NCBI RefSeq assembly: GCF_030503855.1
Contig: NZ_CP129971.1
Location: 1,371,501 to 1,435,500 of the forward strand
Reading direction: 5' to 3'
Origin: Marivirga salinae
GTDB lineage: Bacteria; Bacteroidota; Bacteroidia; Cytophagales; Cyclobacteriaceae
DNA: 64,000 nt
Of the stretch, positions 44,633 through 53,855 are shown one piece after another; position 1 is the first letter of the stretch, and each line of letters begins with the position of its first letter. The translations under genes were made by a program, and so were the position numbers. Below the pieces are notes generated by a model that worked only from the letters and a program-made list of their open reading frames with translations, made no database searches and was not told the DNA's origin.

Positions 44633-45466
44633 ATGCAACAACCTGAATTAGGCCAGAAAATCCAAAATTGGAGAAAGGCAAAAGGACTTACGCAAGAAGA
44701 GCTTGTAGAAAAATGTAATTTAAATGTTCGTACCCTTCAAAGAATTGAAGCGGGCGAAGTGCTGCCAAGGAGCTATACAGTAAAATCAATCTTGGAAGTG
44801 CTAAAGGTGGACTTTTCTGAGCTTAATTTAAAAGAAGAGCAGCAGAACCAATTTTCAGCTCTACTAGGAAATAAAAAAGCATACTTTAAATGGGGAGCTA
44901 TAATCGGGATTATTTATTTGTGTCTATCATTTGTGGAGGGCTTTATGGAAGTGGGTTTTTATTATTGGCATGATAGTGAGCGTGATGTTTCTGGTGTAAA
45001 TTACAGCTTAGTAAAGATAGGAGTGATGCTTACTTTTGCCGTTTTTTATTATCCAATCTATTTAATTGGAAAAGCATTGAATGATAATTTAATAAAAATC
45101 AGCAGTATATTTTTAATTGTACTTATCTTGATTAGCAATATTAATGACATAGTGGTTTTTTATACAAGTTATATGTCATTAGCATCAGTGATGATTATAA
45201 GAAGTATTATGTTCGGAATTGGATATATTCTGCTTGGAACAGCCTTCGTATTGAGACAAAAATCATTAGGTACGCTTTCTTTAGTAATAGGGATTTTTGC
45301 TATTGTTACAGGCTTAGGATTTGTAAGTGTTTTAATGGCTATTCCAGCATTATTCACTTTAACTATTTTTGAAATTCTAATGCTTGTATTCATTGTGAAA
45401 GCAATGAGCGATAGCGGGTTTACCATGAGAAAAAGTGATCAGGAACTTTCTGCTGCAGTTTCTTAA
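44633..45466 (+). CDS. XRE-type helix-turn-helix protein with C-terminal membrane domain
   Basis: 277 residues from the ATG at 44633; an ATG at 44609 would add eight residues. The N-terminal HTH covers about 5-60 (GQKIQNWRKAKGLTQEELVE, NVRTLQRIEAGEVLPRSYTV). After a short linker about six hydrophobic helices follow from residue 85 to 262 (WGAIIGIIYLCLSFVEGFME, VMIIRSIMFGIGYILLGTAF). A DNA-binding domain tethered to a membrane domain suggests a membrane-bound regulator or one whose activity depends on membrane state. Target and signal are unknown. Confidence 0.85.
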   Translation: MQQPELGQKIQNWRKAKGLTQEELVEKCNLNVRTLQRIEAGEVLPRSYTVKSILEVLKVDFSELNLKEEQQNQFSALLGNKKAYFKWGAIIGIIYLCLSFVEGFMEVGFYYWHDSERDVSGVNYSLVKIGVMLTFAVFYYPIYLIGKALNDNLIKISSIFLIVLILISNINDIVVFYTSYMSLASVMIIRSIMFGIGYILLGTAFVLRQKSLGTLSLVIGIFAIVTGLGFVSVLMAIPALFTLTIFEILMLVFIVKAMSDSGFTMRKSDQELSAAVS

Positions 45467-45472
45467 AATATA

Positions 45473-45510
45473 AAAGGGATACTGATTCATTTTCAGTATT
45501 CCTTTACACC
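45473..45510 (+). terminator. Terminator of the XRE-membrane gene
   Basis: AAAGGGATACTGA (45473-45485) with TCAGTATTCCTTT (45493-45505), one G-T pair, seven-base loop. The region from here to 45830 (about 320 bp) holds no recognisable gene. Confidence 0.65.
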
Positions 45511-45830
45511 TTTATACTTTTTTCTACAGTTTTAAACCCTCATTTCAAATATTTAAGACAATACCATATTCAAAATTTTCATCTGGATTTATTTATACCT
45601 TAACTTTTCCTGCATACATCAGCGATAAAAACAAAAGAATACCACTTGTTTTAAGATTGCCAACTGCTACTAATTTTTACAAAATTCCATACTCCCTATA
45701 TGTTTCTATAAATCAACTCTAAAATAACAGCCTTTGATGAAATATGACTCAATGTTTATTGCAAAAAAATGTTGAAGAGGATAATCTTGTGAATAACCTT
45801 TGGCTAGTAGAGCTTCAATCAGTTTAGGGA

Positions 45831-46625
45831 TCAACCATGTTTTAAATAAATGTTAAAAGTAGTAAAATCGCCTACCTCGCTTTCAACCTCTATTCTTCCG
45901 CCTTGGTTAGTAACCATTTTGTTTATTATAAACAAACCCAATCCTGTTCCTTCTATTTGTGGTTTCAAGCGGGTGAACTTAGAAAATATTTCTTCTTTTT
46001 TATCTGGCTCAATGCCTACTCCATTATCCTTTACTGAAAGAAGGGTCAATTCTTCAGCTTCTTCAATATTTTTCAAATAGTCATGAGTGTCATCTGTAAT
46101 TTCACTTCCTTGTGATCGTTTAAATAAGTCCAATAATGCTATCAGGTTGGCTATAGGATCATTTAAATCATGTGAAACAGAGTAAATAAAAGTTTCGTGG
46201 TCTGCATTTATTTTTTCAATGATTTTTTTATCATTAATCCGGGCAGTGATGTTAATAAAAGTGATGACTACACCATTCGTAACATTTTTTTCTTAATGGT
46301 GTAAGGGAGTATATTCATTTGAAACCAACGATTGTCTGTAGTTTGGATTTCATCTTCATAATCAACGTTAGTCGTGATAACTTCTTTAATGATGTCTATC
46401 AATCCATCGAGTTGTGAAAGAGCTGGTAAATTAAAAATGGACTTTCCAAGATCCGTTTTTTCTAACTTAAAGTGGGCGTTTGCGGGTGGACTAAATTTTC
46501 TTAGAACCAAGTCCGCATCCACAAAAAACTGTGGTATGATCGTGTTTCTAAAATAGTTTTCTAACTCTTCGTTTAGCTCAACAAGTTTTCTGTTTTTTTT
46601 CTTCAATGGCTACTTTCTCACTCAT
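45831..46625 (-). pseudogene. Decayed PAS-type histidine kinase (two frameshifts and an internal deletion)
   Basis: Read across three frames, the minus strand gives one kinase. It starts at ATG 46625 (MSEKVAIEEK), shifts frame in an A8 run near 46593-46600, continues with a PAS domain (NYFRNTIIPQFFVDADLVLR, WFQMNILPYTIKKK), and shifts again in an A7 run near 46287-46293. It then resumes as NVTNGVVITFINITARINDK, a His box SVSHDLNDPIANLIALLDLF, and directly the G1/G2 boxes VKDNGVGIEP and GTGLGLFIINKMV. From the His box to G1 there are only about 50 residues where about 110 are usual, so the N box is missing. The frameshifts alone might be sequencing errors in homopolymers, but the missing block would still make it inactive. 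Confidence 0.8.
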
Positions 46626-47008
46626 AATACTTACCATTTTTAAAGTTATGCCCTAATTTGGGATAGAGGAAATGAAGTATAAAGGTATAAACTGGTTGTG
46701 ATCAACATCTTACATTATTGTTATTATTAAATTTTATAAAATTCATATTTTTTTCGAGAGAATGCTTAAAACTCAGAAATGGAAAGGATTAGTTGTATTT
46801 ATTACAATTATTCCAAATAATCTATTTGTAGTAAGCGCCATTCTAATTATTCAACTGAAGAACAGTTTAACCAACATTCTTATTTAAGCCGAGTAAATAT
46901 GTAACATATGTAAGTATTATGATTTAATGTGTAACCTATTTTGATTTTAAAACACTAATCTTGTTAAGGGTAATTTAGCTAATATTCCTTTGGATTAATA
47001 TTTCAAGA
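46626..47008. other. 383-bp intergenic region, AT-rich
   Basis: No established gene. It contains one plus-strand reading frame of 41 residues (46762-46887; listed separately) and a short palindromic stretch TAACATATGTAAG near 46902-46914. No promoter was assigned with confidence for the secreted protein gene at 47009. Confidence 0.4.
46762..46887 (+). CDS. Possible small membrane protein, doubtful
   Basis: A 41-residue frame starting ATG with a purine-rich CGAGAG just upstream. Residues about 9-32 are hydrophobic (GLVVFITIIPNNLFVVSAIL), flanked by lysines. No family is recognised, and AT-rich DNA produces such frames by chance. Confidence 0.2.
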   Translation: MLKTQKWKGLVVFITIIPNNLFVVSAILIIQLKNSLTNILI

Positions 47009-48400
47009 ATGAAATTAATATTATATGTATTTATAATGCTACTGTTGTTTCCTATTTGTTCAAATGCTCAGTTACGAAACAACGGTAACTTAAGAATGCA
47101 TTTAGAATCTAATATAGGGCTATTCGGTGATTTTTCGAATAATGGCAACTTCACAAATAATTTGGGTACGTTACATGTAGTCGGCTCAAACCCTCAAAAA
47201 TTTAACGGAACCAATTTAATTCATACTAATAACTTAATAATTAATAAAGCAAGCAATTCACTGCAGCTAGATAATGTATTGCAAATTGCTGGTATCCTAA
47301 CATTTACAAATGGTTTGATTCAAACTGACCATCTTGATATAACCACTGAATTTGTCAACTTTCTAGACGGTGCTTCTTATACTGGAGAAAGCAATACAAG
47401 TCACATTGATGGGGTAGTCCGTAAAACTGGGAATGATGCGTTTGTGTTTCCTACAGGAGATAATTCTATTTTAAGACCAATAGCAATAACACCACCAGCT
47501 TCTGCTACTGACCATTTTACAAGCTATTACACTGAGGGTAATCCACAGGAGTTTTATAGTGCTTCTTCGCTTGGTGCTGATTTAGATCATATTAGTGCTT
47601 GTGAATATTGGATACTAAATCGAACAGGCGGCAATTCAAATGTAGCGGTAACCTTGTCTTGGGATTCTAATTCTTGCGGAGTTGATAACTTATGCGATTT
47701 GCGGGTTTCACGCTGGGATGGAGCTCAATGGATATCTGGAGGAAACGGAGGAGTAAGCGGTACTGAAGCATCAGGAACTTTGGTTTCAGGAACAAATTGT
47801 TCTGTTCCAGAACCTATTTCAAGCTTTAGCCCTTTTACACTCGGCTCATTTTCCAGTGATAACCCACTGCCGATAAGTCTAATTTCATTCGATGCCAAAG
47901 TATGCGAATCTTCAGTTTGTCTGTCATGGCAAACTGCATCAGAAATTAACAACGATTTTTTTACAGTAGAAAAATCTAAGGATGGTGTAACCTGGGAAGC
48001 TTTTGTAAATTTAAAGGGAGCGGGAAATTCCCAATCCGTTTTAAATTATAAAACCATTGACAAATCCCCTTTCTCAGACCATTCATATTATAGATTAAAG
48101 CAAACTGATTTTAATGGTGAGTTTAAGTATTCGTCAATAGAGGGGGTTTATTTAGAAAATTCAATTGCACAAAGGTTGACTATTTACCCAAATCCGGCCA
48201 GAGATAATGTTACCATAAAAGGGTTGTCAACTGAATTAAAGAATATAAAAATTTACAACTTGATGGGACAAGAGGTAACCTCGTCTGTGATGATTATAAA
48301 AAATAATATTACTAGTGTAGAACTTGATATATCTCTTTTGATACAAGGGACATACTACGTAAAGACTAACAACCAACATAATTCAATTATTAAACAATAG
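47009..48400 (+). CDS. Secreted surface protein with T9SS type A sorting domain
   Basis: 463 residues. Signal peptide to about 20 (MLLLFPICSNAQ). A beta-helix-like N-terminal half (about 25-150) has recurring LHVVGSNPQKFNGTN and LQLDNVLQIAG strands. A middle beta domain leads to the common LPISLISFDAKVCESSVCLS and TASEINNDFFTVEKSKDGVT block (about 285-370) and a C-terminal sorting domain (about 392-463) beginning LTIYPNPARDNVTIKG and including IYNLMGQEV. Such proteins are exported by type IX secretion and anchored or released. The specific function is unknown. The next gene, 67 bp on, is also secreted. Confidence 0.88.
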   Translation: MKLILYVFIMLLLFPICSNAQLRNNGNLRMHLESNIGLFGDFSNNGNFTNNLGTLHVVGSNPQKFNGTNLIHTNNLIINKASNSLQLDNVLQIAGILTFTNGLIQTDHLDITTEFVNFLDGASYTGESNTSHIDGVVRKTGNDAFVFPTGDNSILRPIAITPPASATDHFTSYYTEGNPQEFYSASSLGADLDHISACEYWILNRTGGNSNVAVTLSWDSNSCGVDNLCDLRVSRWDGAQWISGGNGGVSGTEASGTLVSGTNCSVPEPISSFSPFTLGSFSSDNPLPISLISFDAKVCESSVCLSWQTASEINNDFFTVEKSKDGVTWEAFVNLKGAGNSQSVLNYKTIDKSPFSDHSYYRLKQTDFNGEFKYSSIEGVYLENSIAQRLTIYPNPARDNVTIKGLSTELKNIKIYNLMGQEVTSSVMIIKNNITSVELDISLLIQGTYYVKTNNQHNSIIKQ

Positions 48401-48467
48401 CGCTAAGATTTCCTAATAAAGCGATAAATCTAAAGAGGAGAAGATACATTATCAAAATTATAACATC

Positions 48468-49880
48468 ATGAAATATTTTTTAGCGTTAACTTTTCTGTTT
48501 TTTACTATCTGCTCACATGCGCAAGTAAAAATAGGGGATAATCCAAATACCATTAATGCTGCATCAATTTTGGAGATGGAAGATACCACACGAGGTGTAT
48601 TGGTAACTCGAATGACCACTGCCCAACGTAATGCCATTGCATCCCCTCCTAGCGGTTTGCAAATTTATAATATTACAACCAATACTATGGATGTCTTCCG
48701 TAGTGATCATTGGGAGTCAACTACATACGCTAATACTGATGAAAACTTAGTCTATGTTTATTCAATGGACGATCTTCCTGCTCCGTCAGGTAGCAGCATA
48801 ACACTGGATGCCAATTCAATGTATATTTTTAGAGGTATTATTGACATTTCTCCTTATTATCTGGAATTAAATGGGGCTAATTTACAAGGGATTGACCCTG
48901 CGCGGGATGGGGTACAATCATCTGTTAGTGGTGCTATTCTTAGAAGTACAGATGTTTCTGTATTTATGCAAGACCTTGTTGTTATTCCTTTAAGTGGAAC
49001 TACCTCGGCCTACGATTTTAAAGATGCTTCAGGAACTAAATTTTGTAATCTTTTTTCTGGCAACTCAGTGATTGAAATTGGTATCCCTAGTTTAGGGGTT
49101 GGTCAAATTAGTGGCTTTATTGCTGCAACGATAGTCAAAAATTATTGGAACTGTGCTGATGGTTTGAAAGTAGACGGTAACATGGGTAAATTTGCTTGTG
49201 CTTATACTTTTATCACTAATCTTACCACAGGGGCAGGTATTGAATTTTTAGGTAGCCTGGTGATAGACGATATTGATCTTTCCAATAATTACTTTATTTA
49301 TAGTGGGAATACAGGAGTGAAACTCAACCCTTCTGCTCAAGTTGATAGAGGTCGTTTGACAACAAATATGTTTAGAGATGTTGGAACTGTATTGAGTGGT
49401 GTGACACCCTACGATATCGGTTGGAATATGTCACAAAACACTAATATACCTGACACTCGTGCATATGGATATATATTTACGAACTCAAATGCCGAGAGTA
49501 CCAATTTTCTAACTAATAATACCTATGCAAAAGTAAATGGAACCACTTCTAGTGTAAAACTCCTAAAATTTGAGTCTGTAATGAATAATCGACTTACTTA
49601 TAAAGGAATGGAAGATATAATTGCAAATATTTTTATTACCGTTACAGGCAAATCCCCTTCCAACGATGCCAGCTTAACTTTGGCAGTTTCCAAGAACGGA
49701 ACAGCAATTAACAATCCAAACCATAGTACGGGCCTCATGGTCAACAATCAGACATTTACATTAGTGTTGGAAACTGAGGTTGATATGAGCACAGATGATT
49801 ACATAGAAGCAGTTATCAAAACAACTACAGGCGAGTCTTCAGTAGCTATTTCCGATCTACAATTTAGGGTTAGGGATTAA
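48468..49880 (+). CDS. Secreted protein with tail-fibre-like N-terminal segment and beta-helix body
   Basis: 470 residues with a signal peptide (LTFLFFTICSHAQ). Residues about 20-85 follow a segment common in Bacteroidota tail-fibre-like proteins (INAASILEMEDTTRGVLVTR, MTTAQRNAIASPPSGLQIYN, ITTNTMDVFRSDHWES). Residues about 100-330 look like a right-handed beta-helix (short LTTGAGIEFLGSLVIDDIDL rungs). The C-terminal part (about 340-470) is a beta sandwich without a recognised T9SS sorting signal. It probably acts outside the outer membrane with the preceding T9SS cargo. No enzyme motif was seen. Confidence 0.7.
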   Translation: MKYFLALTFLFFTICSHAQVKIGDNPNTINAASILEMEDTTRGVLVTRMTTAQRNAIASPPSGLQIYNITTNTMDVFRSDHWESTTYANTDENLVYVYSMDDLPAPSGSSITLDANSMYIFRGIIDISPYYLELNGANLQGIDPARDGVQSSVSGAILRSTDVSVFMQDLVVIPLSGTTSAYDFKDASGTKFCNLFSGNSVIEIGIPSLGVGQISGFIAATIVKNYWNCADGLKVDGNMGKFACAYTFITNLTTGAGIEFLGSLVIDDIDLSNNYFIYSGNTGVKLNPSAQVDRGRLTTNMFRDVGTVLSGVTPYDIGWNMSQNTNIPDTRAYGYIFTNSNAESTNFLTNNTYAKVNGTTSSVKLLKFESVMNNRLTYKGMEDIIANIFITVTGKSPSNDASLTLAVSKNGTAINNPNHSTGLMVNNQTFTLVLETEVDMSTDDYIEAVIKTTTGESSVAISDLQFRVRD

Positions 49881-49989
49881 AAATAATTGTGAATGATTCT
49901 ATATTTATGGATTGAAATTTTATTCAATTTTTTTCTGAGTAGCTTCTATAAATTCTTCAGAAGTATTTTAAATTATTAAGAATACGGTT

Positions 49990-50724
49990 CTAATTTGAAC
50001 ATTTATCCTGCACCATATCTTCTATTGTTGGATTATAAACATTATGTCGAGCGATGAAATAAATTGATTCTTTATTGGCTTTAATGAATTTTGTCAGGGA
50101 ACAAAAATCAGTTAGCGAATCATTAGAGTCAATTCTAATGTCTGATGAAGAGGAAATTCCTTCAAGACCTTCAATATTGACTAATCTGATGTTGTTAAGA
50201 ATTAATAGTTTTGGACATTCCACTAAATTTTCTAAACCACTTAAATCTGAAAGCTGTGAGTTATCAAATATAAATAGTTGCTCCCCAACCCTCGTAAGTC
50301 CATTTAAAGGGGTTAAATTTTCTAGGGTTCTATTGCTGTAAAGACTAAAGCTTGAAGAAATCTCACTTAAATTTTCAAGTCCTTCTAATGAGGTTAGTGA
50401 TTGGTTATTCTTTATTTCTAGGAATTCTAGTTGTTTGATATTTTCTAAACCAGCTAATGATTTTAAATCTTTATTATTTAGGATTATGATACCATTTACT
50501 TCCACTAAATTTTTTAAAAGGCTTAAATCTTCAATTTCATAAGTGTTTTTTATTGACAAAGTTCCGCTAATAATTCTGTAAGCTTGAACTTCTGGTTTTT
50601 GAAAATCTGCTAATGAAAGTAATTCAAGATCTCCTTCCAAATGAGTTTTTAGTTCAGTTGTTTCATCATTGGGATTGCATGAAACAAAATAAAATAGGGT
50701 TAGAATTAGGGATAGATTTCTCAT
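49990..50724 (-). CDS. Leucine-rich-repeat lipoprotein (receptor-L-like)
   Basis: 244 residues. Lipoprotein signal (LTLFYFVSC, Cys at about 16). From about 55 to 205 there are about seven imperfect 23-25 residue repeats of the SLAGLENIKQLEFLEIKNNQ type. This is an LRR or receptor-L-like solenoid expected on the outer surface or in the periplasm. A binding role is likely and the partner is unknown. It appears to be a single-gene unit. Confidence 0.8.
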   Translation of the reverse strand: MRNLSLILTLFYFVSCNPNDETTELKTHLEGDLELLSLADFQKPEVQAYRIISGTLSIKNTYEIEDLSLLKNLVEVNGIIILNNKDLKSLAGLENIKQLEFLEIKNNQSLTSLEGLENLSEISSSFSLYSNRTLENLTPLNGLTRVGEQLFIFDNSQLSDLSGLENLVECPKLLILNNIRLVNIEGLEGISSSSDIRIDSNDSLTDFCSLTKFIKANKESIYFIARHNVYNPTIEDMVQDKCSN

Positions 50725-50952
50725 GGTTAAAAAAATAGATATGTAAATTAAAAAGTACCTTAATTAAATTAGGTTAAATTGTATTTAAAGATTAACTGGA
50801 ATAATTTTCAGCAAAATAGTATATTTTTCGTTATGATATACGATTGTATTTATATTATTTCCAAAGTTTTGTTTTAAATATGGGAAAGGTTTTTTTACTA
50901 GGCTTTAAGTATAATTAACAATGCTACTAGCAATTCAGATTAAATTTAAATC

Positions 50953-50986
50953 ACAAAAAAAGCCCGACTTGATAAAGTCAGGCTTC
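50953..50986 (-). terminator. Terminator of the small membrane-protein gene
   Basis: On the minus strand AAGCCTGACTT pairs with AAGTCGGGCTT (one U-G pair) and is followed by seven Ts. It lies just downstream of the gene at 51013-51228. Confidence 0.75.
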
Positions 50987-51012
50987 TAATATATGTGATA
51001 AAATATATTTAT

Positions 51013-51228
51013 TTACTCATCATCTTCATCGTCTTTCAATAGTGCATAGGCTAAAACTCCACCAACTATAGCTACACCACCTACAAAAAGACCAATGTTG
51101 AAATTTCTTTGAATTTTCTCTGCTCTTGATAAATAGCTAGAGCCAATACCTTTCTTAGAAATGAAGTTTTCTAAATCGTTTACCTTATTTTCTAATTCTT
51201 TTAGTGTTCTTTCTTTAATCGTTGACAT
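51013..51228 (-). CDS. Small coiled-coil membrane protein, unknown function
   Basis: 71 residues. The first 40 are helical and charged (TLKELENKVNDLENFISKKG). A glycine-rich transmembrane helix at about 44-64 (NIGLFVGGVAIVGGVLAYAL) is followed by an acidic tail (KDDEDDE). No family is recognised. A dedicated terminator downstream and clear codon periodicity support a real gene. It could be an envelope or stress-related small protein. Confidence 0.65.
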   Translation of the reverse strand: MSTIKERTLKELENKVNDLENFISKKGIGSSYLSRAEKIQRNFNIGLFVGGVAIVGGVLAYALLKDDEDDE

Positions 51229-51331
51229 TTCGATAATTTTTAAATTTGAAAAAATTTATAAGAAATTACTTTACTATAGTATACAGGAATTATGCTGTGA
51301 ATGTTGCATTTCAATTCATTTAAAGCAGTAA

Positions 51332-52069
51332 TTAATTTTTTCTTTCTACTATTCCCGAGCCATATTCTTTTTTAACAATTTCATTTGTGGCTCCTTTAAC
51401 GGATATATTACCACTACCATAGATTTTGGCATCCAGTTTTTCAGATACATTCATTTTTATGGAACCTAAGCCATATAATTTTGCATTTGCATTTTGTGCT
51501 TCGAATTCAAATGCATCTACGTCACCAGCACCGCTATTCTCTACATTCAAATTATCGGTATAACCTTTAATAGTTAGAGTGCCTGGCCCTGCTAATTTTG
51601 CATCAAGTTCTTTAGTTTTTGCATCTATTTCCATGCTACCAGTTCCTGCTACAAGCAATTCAAGTTTATCTGAAGCAATTGAATTCTCTGTAATTAGCTT
51701 ACCACTTCCATTTACAGACAAATTTTGAACATCTTTTATGGAAACATAAACTTTGAGTGTGGGTAATAATTTTATATTATCTATTTTTTGCCAAATGCTT
51801 TTACTCGTTTGGGAATCATCTTTTTCGATGTTGATATGCAATACCCCTTCTTTTACAATAATTTCAGTTAAATCATAAATCTCTTTCTCTGCTTCCACTC
51901 TCACTTCTTCTTTGTTTGATTGTTTTATATAGACAGTATAGGCTGAATTAACACTAATGCTATGGAAATCCACAATGTTCATTACATCATAGTTATTGAC
52001 CTGTGCTAAAAGTGAAGGTGATATAAATAAAAATAGTACTCCTAAAATAAAAATTGATTTCTTCATCAT
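51332..52069 (-). CDS. Head GIN domain-containing protein (DUF2807), secreted
   Basis: 245 residues with a signal peptide (FILGVLFLFISPSLLAQ). The DUF2807 beta-solenoid follows: ISVNSAYTVYIKQSNKEEVR, then repeated short rungs LSVNGSGKLITENSI, LELLVAGTGSMEIDAK, LDAKLAGPGTLTIKGY and LDAKIYGSGNISVKGA. This family is widespread in Bacteroidota, located in the periplasm or outer membrane, with no assigned activity. Confidence 0.9.
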   Translation of the reverse strand: MMKKSIFILGVLFLFISPSLLAQVNNYDVMNIVDFHSISVNSAYTVYIKQSNKEEVRVEAEKEIYDLTEIIVKEGVLHINIEKDDSQTSKSIWQKIDNIKLLPTLKVYVSIKDVQNLSVNGSGKLITENSIASDKLELLVAGTGSMEIDAKTKELDAKLAGPGTLTIKGYTDNLNVENSGAGDVDAFEFEAQNANAKLYGLGSIKMNVSEKLDAKIYGSGNISVKGATNEIVKKEYGSGIVERKN

Positions 52070-52183
52070 CTTAATTATTGGTGATGACTATCAAACGAAC
52101 TTCTGGTGGAAATGTTAACTAATGTAATTAATTGTGATAAATTAAATAATTTTATAGATAAACATTTTATTTTTCAAGGTGAA

Positions 52184-52214
52184 CAAAAAAAGGCTTGCGG
52201 ATTAACAAGCCTTT
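52184..52214 (-). terminator. Terminator of the M28 peptidase gene
   Basis: Perfect 9-bp repeat AAAGGCTTG (52189-52197) with CAAGCCTTT (52206-52214); the minus-strand product ends in a T tract. Confidence 0.8.
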
Positions 52215-52237
52215 AAAGTTTAATGTGTTTTATTCTA

Positions 52238-53590
52238 TTATCTAATAACTCTCTCAGGGAAAACCACCACAGACTCGTTTCCATTTTTATCTACAGCAGC
52301 CACACCGAAATAATAATTATCAATTACAATTCCTTCTAAAGTATGTTCATTTACTTTTCCAACATATCGGAAATTATCCCAAGTTGGGGAAGTGGTCAAT
52401 CTCCAATAAATTTTATAACCTACAATATTATCATCTTCTACTTCATCCCAAGCTAATTTGGCTGATGGTTCAACCACTCCACCTATTCCTACATTTTGTG
52501 GTGCAGGTGGTGCCCAAGCCAATCCAGCTAAAGAAATAGCATTAACAGCTGTCAGCTTTTTTGCATATCCAAAATTCACACCTTCCACAACATCACCATA
52601 TTCAATTCCATCTTCAACTCGGATATCTTGATGTTGACGGTTATAATTTTCATGAGCCTCCATAATTCGGATGCCAGCAAAGCCCAAATCATTAAATGGT
52701 CTGTGATGGCCTCCTCTGCCAAATCTGTCTAATCGGTAAATCATCATCGGGTTCATTTCAGGCATATAGGTTTGGACTTGATTATGCACATAACGAGCTA
52801 ATTGTCTGGAAATCCCATCTACCTCACCGCCATAATATCTACGCATTGTTCTTTCTCTCTCTGTTTCGGTTGGAGGTACTGGCTCAGAGAATATTCTGAA
52901 GGTTCGGTTGTCAATTACACCATCCACACCTTCAATATTTCCAATCATGTCATTATTAAGAATGCCTATAATGTTCCACTCTTTTTCCTGAGCATATTTA
53001 GCTAATCCTGCTCCACCAAACAATCCTTGCTCTTCACCAGAAAGCCCAACGTAAACAATGCTGTTTTTAAATTTGTATTTTGAAAGTACTCTAGCAGCTT
53101 CAATGGTTCCTGCCATTCCGGAGGCATTATCATTAGCTCCAGGCGCATCGGTTTCATAATCCATAGTATTGCTAGCCCGAGAATCTATATCTCCAGACAT
53201 TAATACATGATTATTAGGATAGTCAATCCCTTTTTGAATGGCGACTACATTCACCACCCATGCATCTTTTGGCACCCTGCTATTCCCTTCTTTGGTTACA
53301 TAGTCTTTTTGGTAGAATACTTCCAAACAACCCCCGCATTCTTCTGATATTTTGTCGAATTCAGCTTTTATCCATCTACGCGCTGCTCCAATGCCACGAG
53401 TATTCGAAACGGTATCCGAAAAAGTATTTCTGGTTCCAAATCCTGCTAAAGTTCTAATATCGCTTTCTAGCCTTTCAGCTGAAACAGCATCTATTATGTC
53501 ATAATGGCGAGTATCCACTTCTTGAGGTACTTGGCTAAAACCCAAAATGGAAAGAGCACATAAAGCAAATGTGAGTATATATTTTGTCAT
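52238..53590 (-). CDS. M28-family metallopeptidase with C-terminal fibronectin-III-like domain
   Basis: 450 residues with a signal peptide (ILTFALCALSILGFSQ). The peptidase domain (about 30-350) shows the zinc-site pattern VLMSGDIDSRASNTMDYE, PGANDNASGMAGTIEAARVL, VGLSGEEQGLFGGAGLAKYA, and GRGGHHRPFNDLGFAGIRIM. The first ligand position, usually His in GHxDS, reads Asp here (GDIDS). A fibronectin-III-like domain at about 355-450 starts PPAPQNVGIGGVVEPSAKLA. It likely acts as an exported aminopeptidase scavenging peptides. Confidence 0.9.
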   Translation of the reverse strand: MTKYILTFALCALSILGFSQVPQEVDTRHYDIIDAVSAERLESDIRTLAGFGTRNTFSDTVSNTRGIGAARRWIKAEFDKISEECGGCLEVFYQKDYVTKEGNSRVPKDAWVVNVVAIQKGIDYPNNHVLMSGDIDSRASNTMDYETDAPGANDNASGMAGTIEAARVLSKYKFKNSIVYVGLSGEEQGLFGGAGLAKYAQEKEWNIIGILNNDMIGNIEGVDGVIDNRTFRIFSEPVPPTETERERTMRRYYGGEVDGISRQLARYVHNQVQTYMPEMNPMMIYRLDRFGRGGHHRPFNDLGFAGIRIMEAHENYNRQHQDIRVEDGIEYGDVVEGVNFGYAKKLTAVNAISLAGLAWAPPAPQNVGIGGVVEPSAKLAWDEVEDDNIVGYKIYWRLTTSPTWDNFRYVGKVNEHTLEGIVIDNYYFGVAAVDKNGNESVVVFPERVIR

Positions 53591-53855
53591 ATGTTTTTTA
53601 TTTATTTTTCTGAATATATGAATACCAAAATCAAAAAGTAAGAAAATTGTTATAGAAAGGACTTCATCTTTGATGAGTGGGCGATAAAATGATAGGCTAG
53701 TGGGAATTGAGGTTATTAAAAGGTGAGGAATGGAAATAAAATAGAGTTCAATAGAAAGGAGGCTGAAACTCTTTTAAAGATGAGCACTTCCAGCTTTCCA
53801 CTTTTTATTCCCTCTAATATATGTATTATAGCCAAATTTTACGACTTTTGCATTT

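Noticed and set aside
45506..45830. Possible short genes in the gap between the XRE gene and the kinase remnant
   Set aside because: Only short frames with no recognisable motif were found. A minus-strand frame ending near 45720 has no family likeness.
45831..46606. Two separate small genes, 45831-46133 and 46268-46606
   Set aside because: The sequence between them continues the same kinase (FINITARINDK, SVSHDLNDPIANL). They are fragments of one damaged gene.
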